Assembly (NCBI GenBank): GCA_000149225.2
Contig: CM000694.1
Span: forward strand, 1,054,001 to 1,118,000
Length of the DNA stretch: 64,000 bases
Origin: Lachancea kluyveri NRRL Y-12651
Lineage: Eukaryota; Ascomycota; Saccharomycetes; Saccharomycetales; Saccharomycetaceae
Direction: 5' to 3'
This document shows, one piece after another, positions 33,468 to 42,887 of this stretch (positions are counted from its first letter, which is position 1; each line of letters begins with the position of its first letter). Under the pieces are notes generated by a model. That model was not told where the DNA came from. It ran no database searches and saw only the letters and a program-made list of their open reading frames with translations. Both the position numbers and the translations under genes were made by a program.

Positions 33468-34355
33468 ATGTCTATTGTCGCGGTAAAAAACGCTGTTGTT
33501 GGCCTGATATCGAAGAAAGACGACAAAGCTCCATTATTGACTAATGATCAATCTCCATCGTCTTATGGTTCCGGTTCTTCTTCCTCAGAGGACAGAGGTG
33601 CTTTAATCGCTGAACAAGGATCTGCTAAGTTTGAGGAATTAGATGAAAAATCTCTGGGAGTCTTCGGTAAATTTGATCCAAGGGTCATGAGTGACCTAAT
33701 CATTGGCCTAAGCGATGGGTTAACTGTTCCGTTTGCCCTAACCGCTGGTCTTTCCTCATTAGGTGACTCCAAGTTGGTCATCACAGGTGGTTTTGCAGAA
33801 TTGATTTCTGGTGCGATTTCCATGGGCCTTGGTGGTTACTTGGGTGCTAAAAGTGAATCAGACTATTATTACGCGGAAGTGAAGCAGGAAAAAAGAAAAT
33901 TTTATAACGATACCAATCTCATCAATCATGAGATTGAAGACATTCTACTAGAGATAAACCCAAGCTTCTCTGACGAAACGATTGTTTCGTTTATAAAAGA
34001 CTTACAAAAGACCCCGGAACTGATGGTGGATTTCATCATCAAGTTTGGTAGAGGGTTGGAGGAACCCGCAGAAAACAGGCAGTTGATCAGCGCCCTTACC
34101 ATTGGTGGCGGTTATTTCGCGGGTGGATTTGTGCCATTGATCCCATACTTCTTTATCGATCAAGTTGGTACAGGCTTAATCATTTCTATTTTACTAATGA
34201 TTATAACATTGTTTTGGTTCGGTTACGTTAAGACCCAAATTTCCATGGGTGAAAGCTGCTCTCTCTCAAAGAAGATTAGCGAAGGTCTACAAATGATTGC
34301 CGTTGGTGGCATCGCCGCAGGTGCCGCTTGGTTTTTTGTCAAAATCATGGGCTAA
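33468..34355 (+). CDS. CCC1: Vacuolar Fe2+/Mn2+ transporter
   Basis: 295 residues (S. cerevisiae Ccc1, YLR220W, 322). Imports iron and manganese into the vacuole and protects against iron toxicity (VIT1 family). A Ser-rich cytoplasmic N-terminus of ~70 residues is followed by DPRVMSDLIIGLSDGLTVPFALTAGLSSLG (TM1, with the conserved metal-site Asp/Gly), ELISGAISMGLGGYLGAKSE (TM2), a long charged loop with Glu residues (metal-binding domain, ~140-205), then three membrane segments, GGGYFAGGFVPLIPYFF, GLIISILLMIITLFWFGYV and MIAVGGIAAGAAWFFVKIMG. The pattern of five helices is standard. It starts the YLR220W-YLR223C series shared with RSA3, UTP13 and IFH1. Confidence 0.96.
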   Translation: MSIVAVKNAVVGLISKKDDKAPLLTNDQSPSSYGSGSSSSEDRGALIAEQGSAKFEELDEKSLGVFGKFDPRVMSDLIIGLSDGLTVPFALTAGLSSLGDSKLVITGGFAELISGAISMGLGGYLGAKSESDYYYAEVKQEKRKFYNDTNLINHEIEDILLEINPSFSDETIVSFIKDLQKTPELMVDFIIKFGRGLEEPAENRQLISALTIGGGYFAGGFVPLIPYFFIDQVGTGLIISILLMIITLFWFGYVKTQISMGESCSLSKKISEGLQMIAVGGIAAGAAWFFVKIMG

Positions 34356-34455
34356 TAATGCACGCACAGTTAAATAGGTTTATCACCATTATTATTCTTC
34401 ATATTTCACACTTACTGTACATTAATATATAACATAAATCACTTTTCCTTGTACA

Positions 34456-35037
34456 TTATTTCGACTCGACAATGGTTTTGAATGTATCCAAGTCAAACAT
34501 ATCGCCACCATCCTTTAGGACACTGGCTAGTAGTACCAAAGATTTGTTGGTGAAATCTGGTGCTTCCCTTAGTGAATTGATATCTTCACCATAGTGTTCG
34601 AAAACCGAGTTCAAATAAGAGTTCTTCATTTCACTACGATCTTTACCTGAAGCTGTCTTCTGCTTAGATTCATTAATCGCGTCACTGATTTTTTTCAAAT
34701 CAATGTTGTTGACGTTGATTTGATTCTTCTGTGAAAGCTCTGTAGTAGTTAATGGGATTTCGTCCAATTTTGTTTTAGTTTCTTCGTCCAAACGTTCGAG
34801 AACCGTTGTGTTGACTTTTTCAGAATCAGAAATTTCTACGTCTGATAGTTCGACATCTTTAACATCCTCTTCTTCTCCTTCTTTTTCCAGCGGTTTGGAA
34901 TCAATTTCCATTTCAGACTCAGAGGAGGAAGAGGAAGACGAGTCAGAATCAGAAACATCCTGAGTTCTTCTCTTCTTTCTCCTTCTAGTTTTTTTATTCT
35001 TAGATTTACTCGCTATGTTGATATCTTGTTGTGACAT
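34456..35037 (-). CDS. RSA3: Ribosome assembly factor Rsa3
   Basis: 193 residues (S. cerevisiae Rsa3, YLR221C, 220). A small nuclear/nucleolar protein of early 60S pre-ribosomes, acting with Dbp6. The N-terminal half is basic (KSKNKKTRRRKKRR), then a run of Ser/Glu/Asp (SDSDSSSSSSSESEMEID). The C-terminal Rsa3 domain at about 140-193 (NSYLNSVFEHYGEDINSLRE, LVLLASVLKDGGDMFD) is conserved. It converges on CCC1 with only 100 bases between, and UTP13 follows on the same strand, so both ribosome-assembly genes are read in the same direction. Confidence 0.93.
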   Translation of the reverse strand: MSQQDINIASKSKNKKTRRRKKRRTQDVSDSDSSSSSSSESEMEIDSKPLEKEGEEEDVKDVELSDVEISDSEKVNTTVLERLDEETKTKLDEIPLTTTELSQKNQINVNNIDLKKISDAINESKQKTASGKDRSEMKNSYLNSVFEHYGEDINSLREAPDFTNKSLVLLASVLKDGGDMFDLDTFKTIVESK

Positions 35038-35250
35038 TAATAGGATCCTTGGATTTTGGAATTGATATCAGTGCAGATTGATTCAACTAACTCCTAGTAG
35101 TTCATTTAGCTCATCTCAAAAATTTTCCTTCAGAAACAAAAAAAAGAAAATAAAATAGATCACGATAAACGTGAAACCAATCAGATGAAAGCCAAGAATG
35201 GGGGTTTATTCTTTATTATACAACAAGATGCAATTAATATCTCTTCTCAT

Positions 35251-35273
35251 CTGCTATCTGCTATCTGCTATCT
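35251..35273. repeat. Three tandem copies of a 7-base unit at the UTP13 stop
   Basis: ctgctat repeated three times plus two bases; it runs into the UTP13 stop codon (35272-35274). A small replication-slippage repeat. Confidence 0.85.
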
Positions 35274-37737
35274 AAAATAGTTTATCCATATCTACTAGGG
35301 CATAGTCCAAAATATAACTTTGCTCCACCAAATCGTCAACTCTAGTGTAATGTCTTTGGGTATAGGGAACAATAGCATCTACAATTTGAACCATTCCTGG
35401 AATTTCACTCAACTCTGAAATTTTGTGACGCAAAAAGATGCATCTGATCATCTTTTGTGCAACAACATGTGTCCTGGCATTGGTGTTCCAATCCCTGCAT
35501 CTTTTCATTATTAGCAGTAGTTGGTCGTTATCTAAAGTACTGATAACCGAGTCCAACTCTGGATTGAACACAGAGCCGGAATCATTGTTTCCCAGGCATT
35601 GCTTCAAGACGTTGAAAAGTCTCATCGGGTGATCCAATCTCAAAGCTAAAAGGAATGCGTTTGCCCAGTCGCCCTGAGACAGATAGTTTTGCAAAGACTG
35701 TTCATGTTCAACCTTCTCCTTCTCCTTCTCCAGGTTGCGCTCTTCCTCCTCTTTACTACAGTCTTTCCAGAATTGGAAAACACCATCTGCATCGGCAGTT
35801 ACAATTATGTCACCGTCTTTTAGAACACTCAATGCCCAGATTCTGTTGTTATGAGCATCCAGCGTTTTAACACATTCACCAGTAGAGCAATCCCATAGTT
35901 TAACCAGACCATCAGCACCACTGCTAACAAGCTGCTTATTTTTACTGATGAAAGAACATCTTTGAACAGCATTAGTGTGGCCTTCCAAAGTTTTCATAAC
36001 AGAGTAAGTGTCTAAAGACCAGATTTTGACAGTCTTATCACCAGAACAAGTAGCAAGCAATTTATCATACTGGCAGAAGTTGACATCCCAAAGACCACGT
36101 TTATGATTGGCAAGTGTAGCCTCTAATTCACCAGTATCTAGAGACCAAATTTTACATGTCTTATCATAAGATGCCGTAGCGAAAACGGAATCGTTAGGAG
36201 AGACAGCTAGAGCATTGATATCCTTTTCATGTGCCCGACGTGTATATTCAGATGCTTTCACGACATGGACCGTGTCTTTTCCATCTTCAGGTTTTGGAAC
36301 AGCCCACTTTTTGATGGTTAAATCATTAGATGCGCTGAGTAAAAACTCTGGCCATGGACGGTTCATCACATTAGGCAACCCAACGGCAGTAACCGGTCCA
36401 GCATGGCCAACGAATTTTGCATATTGTTTAAATAATTCTGTTTGTTCATCGTATCTCCATAAAATCACAAAATTATCCTTAGAGGCAGTAGCAAGCCACA
36501 TACCGTCTTCTGTAGCATCTAGAGAATTTAGCAAGTCTTCGTGGCCCTCATACATTTCAACTTCAATGGGTAGTTGTATTTCTTCTTTTTGGTCATCTTC
36601 CATCTCCTCGTCTCGTTCTTCTTCCTCATTTCCATAAACAGGGACAGGTATAACTCTCAACGTTGGAGAATTGGTAGCCAAAGCCAACTTATCCAATTTT
36701 GGACCGACAAATCTCATGTCTGCAATGGTACCATGATTACCAGCAATTTTGAGCTCAATATCTATAATTTCATCTTCGTTGGCAATCGCGGCTTCGACGT
36801 CGATTAAGAACAAGGTCTGATCTGACAGAATCAAAAACATTTTAGACCCCTCCAAGATAGGCAAAACACCAATGATAAACAGTTCTTCAATTGGCTGCGC
36901 AGTTTTTCTGATAACGGAGCCAGTATCTAAAGACACAATTTGGTAAACCGCGTCACTCCCGGCCGTATAAACACAGTTTTGAACACCACCTGTGTTGATA
37001 AACCCACAAGACTCGACTTGTTGGTGGATAGGTAAAGTTTTTAACAATTTGCATTTCTTTCTAGAGTCAAATTGGTACAAATTGATGATATTGTCCCTAC
37101 CACCTGAGATTAATTGCATTTGATCTTCATCCTCATCTAAAACACGGAAATCTAATCCTCTGACTGCCATGGTATGCTCTTGAACAGTATGTAAACATTT
37201 TCTCTTAACCAAATCCCATATTTTCACAACCCCAGTAGTATCACCAGAGGCTAGTCTCCATACATTACTATTTAACTCACCATGGAACTTGACACTAGAT
37301 ATTGTCCCACCATGTCCTTTAAAAGAGTGGGTAACATAACCATTTTCAATATCTATTATACTCACACTACCGTCAGTACCACCTATGGCTAACAAAGTTG
37401 AGGTGACATCACACTCCATTACATAAACCGGAGATGAGACTTTCATGGATCTCACTATTTTTTTGGAAGGCAAATGATAAACCCTCAACAACTGCGCCTG
37501 GGAAACAAAACACAAGAACTGCCCATCTGGAGTTATTCTCAAAGCCGTGATTTCTTGTTCGTCATCATTCTCGATGATGTGTACTACCTGACGTGGCGAA
37601 GATAGCTGAACAATGTTAATTCGATCTAGCACAGAGGTAGCTAACAATGTTCCATCTTCAGTAACGGATGCGACTGCACCGCTCCCTGCATAAAAAGGGG
37701 ATAAAGACAAACTGGAATAACTGGTTCTCAGATCCAT
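35272..37737 (-). CDS. UTP13: U3 snoRNP protein Utp13 (SSU processome, UtpB)
   Basis: 821 residues from the ATG at 37737 (MDLRTSYSSLSLSPFYAGS; S. cerevisiae Utp13, YLR222C, 817). The frame is open 54 codons further upstream, but that part holds a poly-Lys/Leu stretch from an A/T run and has no similarity to Utp13, so I reject it. Utp13 belongs to the UtpB subcomplex of the 90S pre-ribosome and is needed for 18S rRNA processing. Two WD40 propellers span about 15-650 (repeats ending in WD-like pairs such as VVKIWDLVKRKC, DKTCKIWSLDTG, DKTVKIWSLDTY, GLVKLWDCSTG), with an acidic insertion near 375-395. The C-terminal helical Utp13 domain (~665-821) ends YILDYALVDMDKLF, almost identical to S. cerevisiae. 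Confidence 0.97.
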   Translation of the reverse strand: MDLRTSYSSLSLSPFYAGSGAVASVTEDGTLLATSVLDRINIVQLSSPRQVVHIIENDDEQEITALRITPDGQFLCFVSQAQLLRVYHLPSKKIVRSMKVSSPVYVMECDVTSTLLAIGGTDGSVSIIDIENGYVTHSFKGHGGTISSVKFHGELNSNVWRLASGDTTGVVKIWDLVKRKCLHTVQEHTMAVRGLDFRVLDEDEDQMQLISGGRDNIINLYQFDSRKKCKLLKTLPIHQQVESCGFINTGGVQNCVYTAGSDAVYQIVSLDTGSVIRKTAQPIEELFIIGVLPILEGSKMFLILSDQTLFLIDVEAAIANEDEIIDIELKIAGNHGTIADMRFVGPKLDKLALATNSPTLRVIPVPVYGNEEEERDEEMEDDQKEEIQLPIEVEMYEGHEDLLNSLDATEDGMWLATASKDNFVILWRYDEQTELFKQYAKFVGHAGPVTAVGLPNVMNRPWPEFLLSASNDLTIKKWAVPKPEDGKDTVHVVKASEYTRRAHEKDINALAVSPNDSVFATASYDKTCKIWSLDTGELEATLANHKRGLWDVNFCQYDKLLATCSGDKTVKIWSLDTYSVMKTLEGHTNAVQRCSFISKNKQLVSSGADGLVKLWDCSTGECVKTLDAHNNRIWALSVLKDGDIIVTADADGVFQFWKDCSKEEEERNLEKEKEKVEHEQSLQNYLSQGDWANAFLLALRLDHPMRLFNVLKQCLGNNDSGSVFNPELDSVISTLDNDQLLLIMKRCRDWNTNARTHVVAQKMIRCIFLRHKISELSEIPGMVQIVDAIVPYTQRHYTRVDDLVEQSYILDYALVDMDKLF

Positions 37738-39541
37738 TGTCAATATTCTTCGATCAGTGTTGTTGATTCTTTGGTTATTGAGGCCTGCGATGAGCATAAA
37801 ACTTTTCAGTCTTTTTTTTTTTTTTTTGAGAAAAAGAAACGGATTCAGCTTGTCGCAAAAGCGTCGAGAAACGCAAATCGTAAATGACGAGTATATCAAG
37901 ATACTACATCGAAGAATCTAATAATTAGTAGATATGTAGCTAGTCAGTAGAAAGATATCTAATCATTCTTAAGTTTGTGTCGGCATGAAACATCCAAGAA
38001 ACAGAGGCAAAAATAAAATGGCCGTGTCAGTCAATTAAGACAATGAAACTTCAGTTTATATTTATGGTTTGTAAGCGTTTTGTCTAATCTGTCATCATAT
38101 TTTCTCTGCCTTTTAAATAGCCAAGGAACGTTGTAAAAAAAAATACCCGACTTGGAGACTGTTCTATTGTTCACTTGAGCGCAACTTTGTATTTCCTTAA
38201 TATTAACTCTGCACTTCGCCGGCCTGAAATCAATTATACAAATAATTCGTTCAAATCACCAAAATCAGACACTATTATCAGTAACTGTGTTTTATTTTCC
38301 GCTGACCTTGAGATGGCAGGGTCCTTTTGTAATAAAAATCCTCAACACGTAATTAGTATACTTTAAAAGTAGTACTTAGTAAGACCTTATCACTATTAAG
38401 ATCTGATTTATTTTCGGGAATGTTTAGTGGCATACAGAAGCGAGATATTCCTCAAAAGCCTGGATGAGCACACATCCATAAATAAACGATTTTAAAGCTA
38501 GGTGGTTGAAATTTTAGTATTTAAAACTTCTAACTTTGATCCAACCGTTAAGGTATGATGGTTGATAGAATTTCAGCAAAAAGCATATGTGTTACCTCGT
38601 TTTGGGGCTCTTAACATCCTCCTGTGCTGCATGTGAATATCCAAACATGGAATAAACTCCGAATTGCCCAAACCAAGTATTGGCGGCACTTTTAATGGCA
38701 TGGAAGCTCTTAGACTATACCAATAACACAGAGGTTATCTGCTCTGTGTTTTCATGTATTATACCGCTTATGTGCGAAGAGATACGAGTAAAAAAAAGTA
38801 TTTACAAACTATGGAGGATAAACCATATTTACTCTCGAAAGAGACAAAAATCCATAGAGTGTTTTAGCTGATCGAAGGGAAGAAACTTGACAGTAAAGGT
38901 TGACTTTGGCAGAGAAGTCTGATAATAAATATGAAGTTTGTATTTAGAAAAGAGCCTGCCCAACTCATCTTTGATAGCCTTAGCAGAACAAGTAAGGAAA
39001 AGATAGTGTTAGATCTTTTCTCAATTTTTAACTTAGAATATAACTATTCAAAAATGCCTATCCAAAATATTAGAGATTGACCCGAGGCTTCCTCATAACG
39101 AGTATAAGATGTATTTTCTCTACTAAACTCGCTGACGCCACTTTATAGTGTACTATTAACCTGCAGAACGAACATATTATTGCCTACTCTGTCTTCTGTA
39201 CACCACTAATAGAGTATCGAAAGGGCCAAAAGGCAACAGAGGCTAAAAAAGACACATATGTAGCTATGCGTTTGGTGAAATACTCAAAATATCAAAAAGA
39301 CACTAAGCTTAGATACTGTACTAAACATTCTAAACAAGAAACTACTCACTCTTAAGATGTCACGTTGAATACCAGCTTCCCTAAATGTGTCTGACTATGC
39401 ATATAATGCAAATCTTCCGTATATTCCAGCTTGAAATAAAATCTAAATACTCCCCAAGCCAAGAAAAAAGAAAAAAGAGTCTTGATCCTCTACCCTCATT
39501 CTAAAAATTATGCGATTTTTCTACTGATAACCATAAGCACC
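37738..39541. other. 1.8 kb gene-free stretch between UTP13 and IFH1
   Basis: Both neighbours are on the minus strand, so the UTP13 promoter lies at the left and the IFH1 3' end at the right. A T16 run lies at 37812-37827. Only two plus-strand frames of 63 codons occur, both starting at TTG and without motifs. gtttatatttA at 38054-38064 fits 10 of 11 positions of the S. cerevisiae ARS consensus. No tRNA boxes. The sequence is very AT-rich and could hold an origin or a decayed gene. Confidence 0.5.
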
Positions 39542-42457
39542 TTACTGTAGCATTTCGTTTAACTCTAAAATAGAGCCACTACCCGCATGTCCAATAATCT
39601 GTTCAAGATCAGCTAGCGCGCTCTCACTGAACAGTCCACTCTTGGTAAAGCGTAAATTTTCCGCGGCTGCCTCAGCAATACTCTGTCTTCTTCTCCAAGC
39701 AGCAGTGTTGGTCAAATGTTGTTGAGTATCATTTTCCAAATCTATAGGAGCGGTGAGAGAGGCCAGTATATCAGCATCGTTATCATCAATAAATTTGATG
39801 GCATCTTCTGTACCAATGTTAGCAACCAATCCTGTATCAGACCTATTCAGCAGGTTGTTGATATCGTCCAGATCCATTCCTTTAACAGAATTCTTTCTTG
39901 GCAATACCAATTGATCTGGTGTATCTAAATTTCTGTTACTATCGTGGGAACCGGGGCTCAGTAGAGCATTGCTGGCTGGTACTTCGTGTGAATTCATGTC
40001 TGTCACCACACTTCTATCATCCATCATTGCTCTTTCCTTATCTAGCCTTTCTCTCTCCCTTTTCAGTTTTAACAATTTCTTTTTCTTCTTCAGCTTCCTT
40101 CTTTTCTCGTCCTTTTTCTTTTGTAGTTCCTTCATTCTATCTATCTTCTTCCTAGTCCTTTCACTGCCAACGTAGCCAATAGGAAATTTCCTCGCAGAAA
40201 CAATAGGTAACATGTACTCATCTTCTTGGTCAACACTAACTCCTTTATTCCTAAAAGCAGAGAGCGGAACCTTAGGCTTAGCGTACCAATCTGAAATGGT
40301 GTTGTTATTAGCGTTGGTGATGTTACCACCATCCTCGTCTTCAAGTTCACTCATATTCAATAATTCGTTTAAAGTCAACTCTTCCTTTTCACCACCGGAA
40401 CCAAGTTCGGTGGCAGAAAGTGCTTGCTGTTGGCATTGATGTTGCTCCAAAAGTTGTTGAGAATCTTGAAGCAGCGGATATAGTGATTTTGTAGAAAGAC
40501 CGTCAATAATACTGAAGGGCTTATCATCAGTTTCCCATGTACCCAGTTTTGGTGGCTTCAAACCAACAACATTTGCGCTGACAACTTCCTTAGCTTTAGA
40601 ACCAATCTTCTTATTTCTGGAACTCGGAGGTGGTAAAGTTTCATCTTCGTCTGTAGATTCGTCATCAACGTAAATGACTGCTTCTAAGTAGTCATCTTCA
40701 CCAGAAATACTTGATTTCCTACCCATTGCCTTAGGTCCTTCCGAGTTTCCGGGTTCCAAGCGTCCGCCTTCTTCATCAGAAGAAGAATCTTCATAGTGAA
40801 AGTAAAATGCATCTGGATCCAAGTCATCAATATCGATAAAAACATTGGATACACTAACGTCATCATCATCATCAAGATTGATGTTTGCTTCATCTCCAGT
40901 ATTTAAGCTTTCATCGTCAGTGGGCATGTGTGCGATGTCCAGCAGAATATTTTCGTACTCTTCATCGGTAGAATACTCACTGTTAGTAGGAGCCGTTGAG
41001 CCTAAACGACGTAATGGAGACTCGAATTCACCGTTGTTTAGGTTTTCATCATCGCTGCGAAAAAAAAGACCGAATAGATATTCATCACCGCCTAAGTCTG
41101 GAGTTGTAGAGCGCTCAGTTTTCTCTTTTTTCATATCTCTCAACATCTTACGTCTTTTAATACGCTCTTCTCGCTCACGTCTTTTAGCTTGCTTTTTATC
41201 CAATTTCCGTCTCTTCTCTTCGTTTAGAATCAAGGGCAGTGAGGTGCTCAATGTCAAAGGTTGGTCACTACCGTCACAGTAGTACAAATTTGCGAATTTT
41301 GGATCTTCGTAAAATGGTACGTCGAAGTCACTCATCATTTCGTCCTCACTATCCTCTTCTTGATTATTATTCCCACGGCTATCGGTTCCTTTAAATTTGT
41401 TTTCGATTCTCTCTGTTTCAACTGGATCTTCTCCTTCTTCGTGTATGCTACCGTCAAAAGATAGCTCGTCATCATTTTCTAGTTCCAACACAATGTTTTG
41501 TTCTTCTTCATGGAGTATTGGTGCGTCATCTTCACCAGTTTCTAAACCCGTATCCATACCAGTTCCATTTTCATTGTCATCTTCAAGGGTTTTAAAATAT
41601 ATATCCTGATCAATGTCATAATCTGATTCTTCACTTTCAGAAATCTGTGGAACGTTCAGTTGATCAACATTATTAGATTTCAATGCTATGCTTTTTGAAG
41701 ACAAGCTCTTATTGGAATGCTTGTTTTCGTCTCTCACCTCTTCACCCAGGTCTTCATCGCTTTTTTCTCCGTTACTGACATCCCCAAACCGTATACCGTC
41801 ATCTTGTTTAAAATTGAATGCCAGAGCTTCATTGTCGGATGAATCTGTACTCGAATCTTTATCTAGAGAAGTATCTGTGATTGCAGTTGAGTTTGTACTT
41901 GTGTTTTCATTTGCGTTTGTATTTGCGGCTCTTTGGGGAGATTTTTGGGGGATATTCTTCATTGGAGATTTACCTCTTTTCAGAGCATTCATTGCCTGCA
42001 TGGCTCTTTTTTTCCTCTCTGCACTTAACTTGACAAAATCAATGTTTTCATCGTCAGAACTCGATGACGAACTAGAATAATCATCATCCTCATCATCATC
42101 ATCATCGTCATCATTGTCACTCACAGCTTGATAAACTGAAGACGTTGTGCTGTCACTTTCGTCATCTATAGCAGATTCTTCTATAAGTTTACTCGCTTTG
42201 CCCATGGCATTACTAGCTCTTCGCTTGGCTTTGCTATGCAACTTGGGATTTTTAAAGCCCAACCCTTTTTTCTTATTCTCCAGGTCTGAGAGATTGCTTA
42301 AAGATGAATCAGAGGAATATATTAGGCTGAACCTTCTTGGTCTTTGATAACTGTTAGTGGATAGCATAGGAGCACTACCTATTTTAGTCTGATTTAGATT
42401 CTTTAAATCGATGGGCCGTTTCCCTGAAGCACCCTTTCGAGGAGTCTTTCCAGCCAT
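39542..42457 (-). CDS. IFH1: Ifh1, ribosomal-protein gene co-activator (single copy of the IFH1/CRF1 pair)
   Basis: 971 residues (S. cerevisiae Ifh1, YLR223C, 1085; paralogue Crf1, YDR223W, shorter). Binds the FHA domain of Fhl1 at ribosomal-protein promoters and activates them under TORC1 control. It starts MAGKTPRKGASGK and shares PRRFSLIYSSDSSLS with S. cerevisiae. Acidic Asp/Ser runs lie at ~115-135, with more acidic regions at ~260-400. The Fhl1-binding FHB segment (DDESTDEDETLPPPSSRNK to PKLGTWETDDKPFSIIDGL) is at about 600-660. A basic Lys-rich helix KKDEKRRKLKKKKKLLKLKR lies at about 790, and the C-terminus WRRRQSIAEAAAENLRFTKS, FSESALADLE is conserved. Long homology to Ifh1 along the whole length suggests the ancestor was activator-like. 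Confidence 0.96.
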   Translation of the reverse strand: MAGKTPRKGASGKRPIDLKNLNQTKIGSAPMLSTNSYQRPRRFSLIYSSDSSLSNLSDLENKKKGLGFKNPKLHSKAKRRASNAMGKASKLIEESAIDDESDSTTSSVYQAVSDNDDDDDDDEDDDYSSSSSSSDDENIDFVKLSAERKKRAMQAMNALKRGKSPMKNIPQKSPQRAANTNANENTSTNSTAITDTSLDKDSSTDSSDNEALAFNFKQDDGIRFGDVSNGEKSDEDLGEEVRDENKHSNKSLSSKSIALKSNNVDQLNVPQISESEESDYDIDQDIYFKTLEDDNENGTGMDTGLETGEDDAPILHEEEQNIVLELENDDELSFDGSIHEEGEDPVETERIENKFKGTDSRGNNNQEEDSEDEMMSDFDVPFYEDPKFANLYYCDGSDQPLTLSTSLPLILNEEKRRKLDKKQAKRREREERIKRRKMLRDMKKEKTERSTTPDLGGDEYLFGLFFRSDDENLNNGEFESPLRRLGSTAPTNSEYSTDEEYENILLDIAHMPTDDESLNTGDEANINLDDDDDVSVSNVFIDIDDLDPDAFYFHYEDSSSDEEGGRLEPGNSEGPKAMGRKSSISGEDDYLEAVIYVDDESTDEDETLPPPSSRNKKIGSKAKEVVSANVVGLKPPKLGTWETDDKPFSIIDGLSTKSLYPLLQDSQQLLEQHQCQQQALSATELGSGGEKEELTLNELLNMSELEDEDGGNITNANNNTISDWYAKPKVPLSAFRNKGVSVDQEDEYMLPIVSARKFPIGYVGSERTRKKIDRMKELQKKKDEKRRKLKKKKKLLKLKRERERLDKERAMMDDRSVVTDMNSHEVPASNALLSPGSHDSNRNLDTPDQLVLPRKNSVKGMDLDDINNLLNRSDTGLVANIGTEDAIKFIDDNDADILASLTAPIDLENDTQQHLTNTAAWRRRQSIAEAAAENLRFTKSGLFSESALADLEQIIGHAGSGSILELNEMLQ

Positions 42458-42887
42458 AGTTTTTAGTTATGAAATGACTATCAGGGTAATCAATTTTGGC
42501 GTATTTCACGGATAATCTATGGGTCCAGTTATTCCTTGGTAGCCAGATATTCTAGCTGGATCAGTTTCTTAAAAAGACGGATAAACCTAAGGCAATTTTA
42601 CAACGGTAGTTTAAACGTACTCTGTACTATGTAAACAATGATCAACAAAAGCTCTGCTAGTATTGTTCGCAATCAACAGTATACAAAAGTTTCTTTCCTC
42701 AGTCACGGTGTCTTTCAATGGACTAGAGCGGGACGAATGCGGCAGTTTAGAAAACAAGATGCGATGAAGGAAAAAGGGCATCTGTATAAAATTTTTTTTG
42801 CTGAAATTTCCTCTTCAACTTTTCTTTTTTCGAAGACCTTTTTTAACATAAACATCACGTGACAAGCAATGTGTATACCTTTAGTAT
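42458..42887. other. Intergenic region IFH1 promoter/Svf1-like gene 3' end
   Basis: 430 bases. A CACGTG box at 42856-42861 (atcacgtgac) lies just past the 3' end of the next gene. An ATG-started frame of 74 codons (42638-42862, +) runs opposite to the genes, has no recognisable motif and probably has no function. Confidence 0.45.

Noticed and set aside
37738-37899. 54-codon N-terminal extension of UTP13
   Set aside because: It comes from a poly-A/T run, does not start at ATG in a good context, and S. cerevisiae Utp13 starts at the internal MDL.
42638-42862. 74-codon ATG frame in the IFH1 upstream region
   Set aside because: No motif or codon bias; likely chance.
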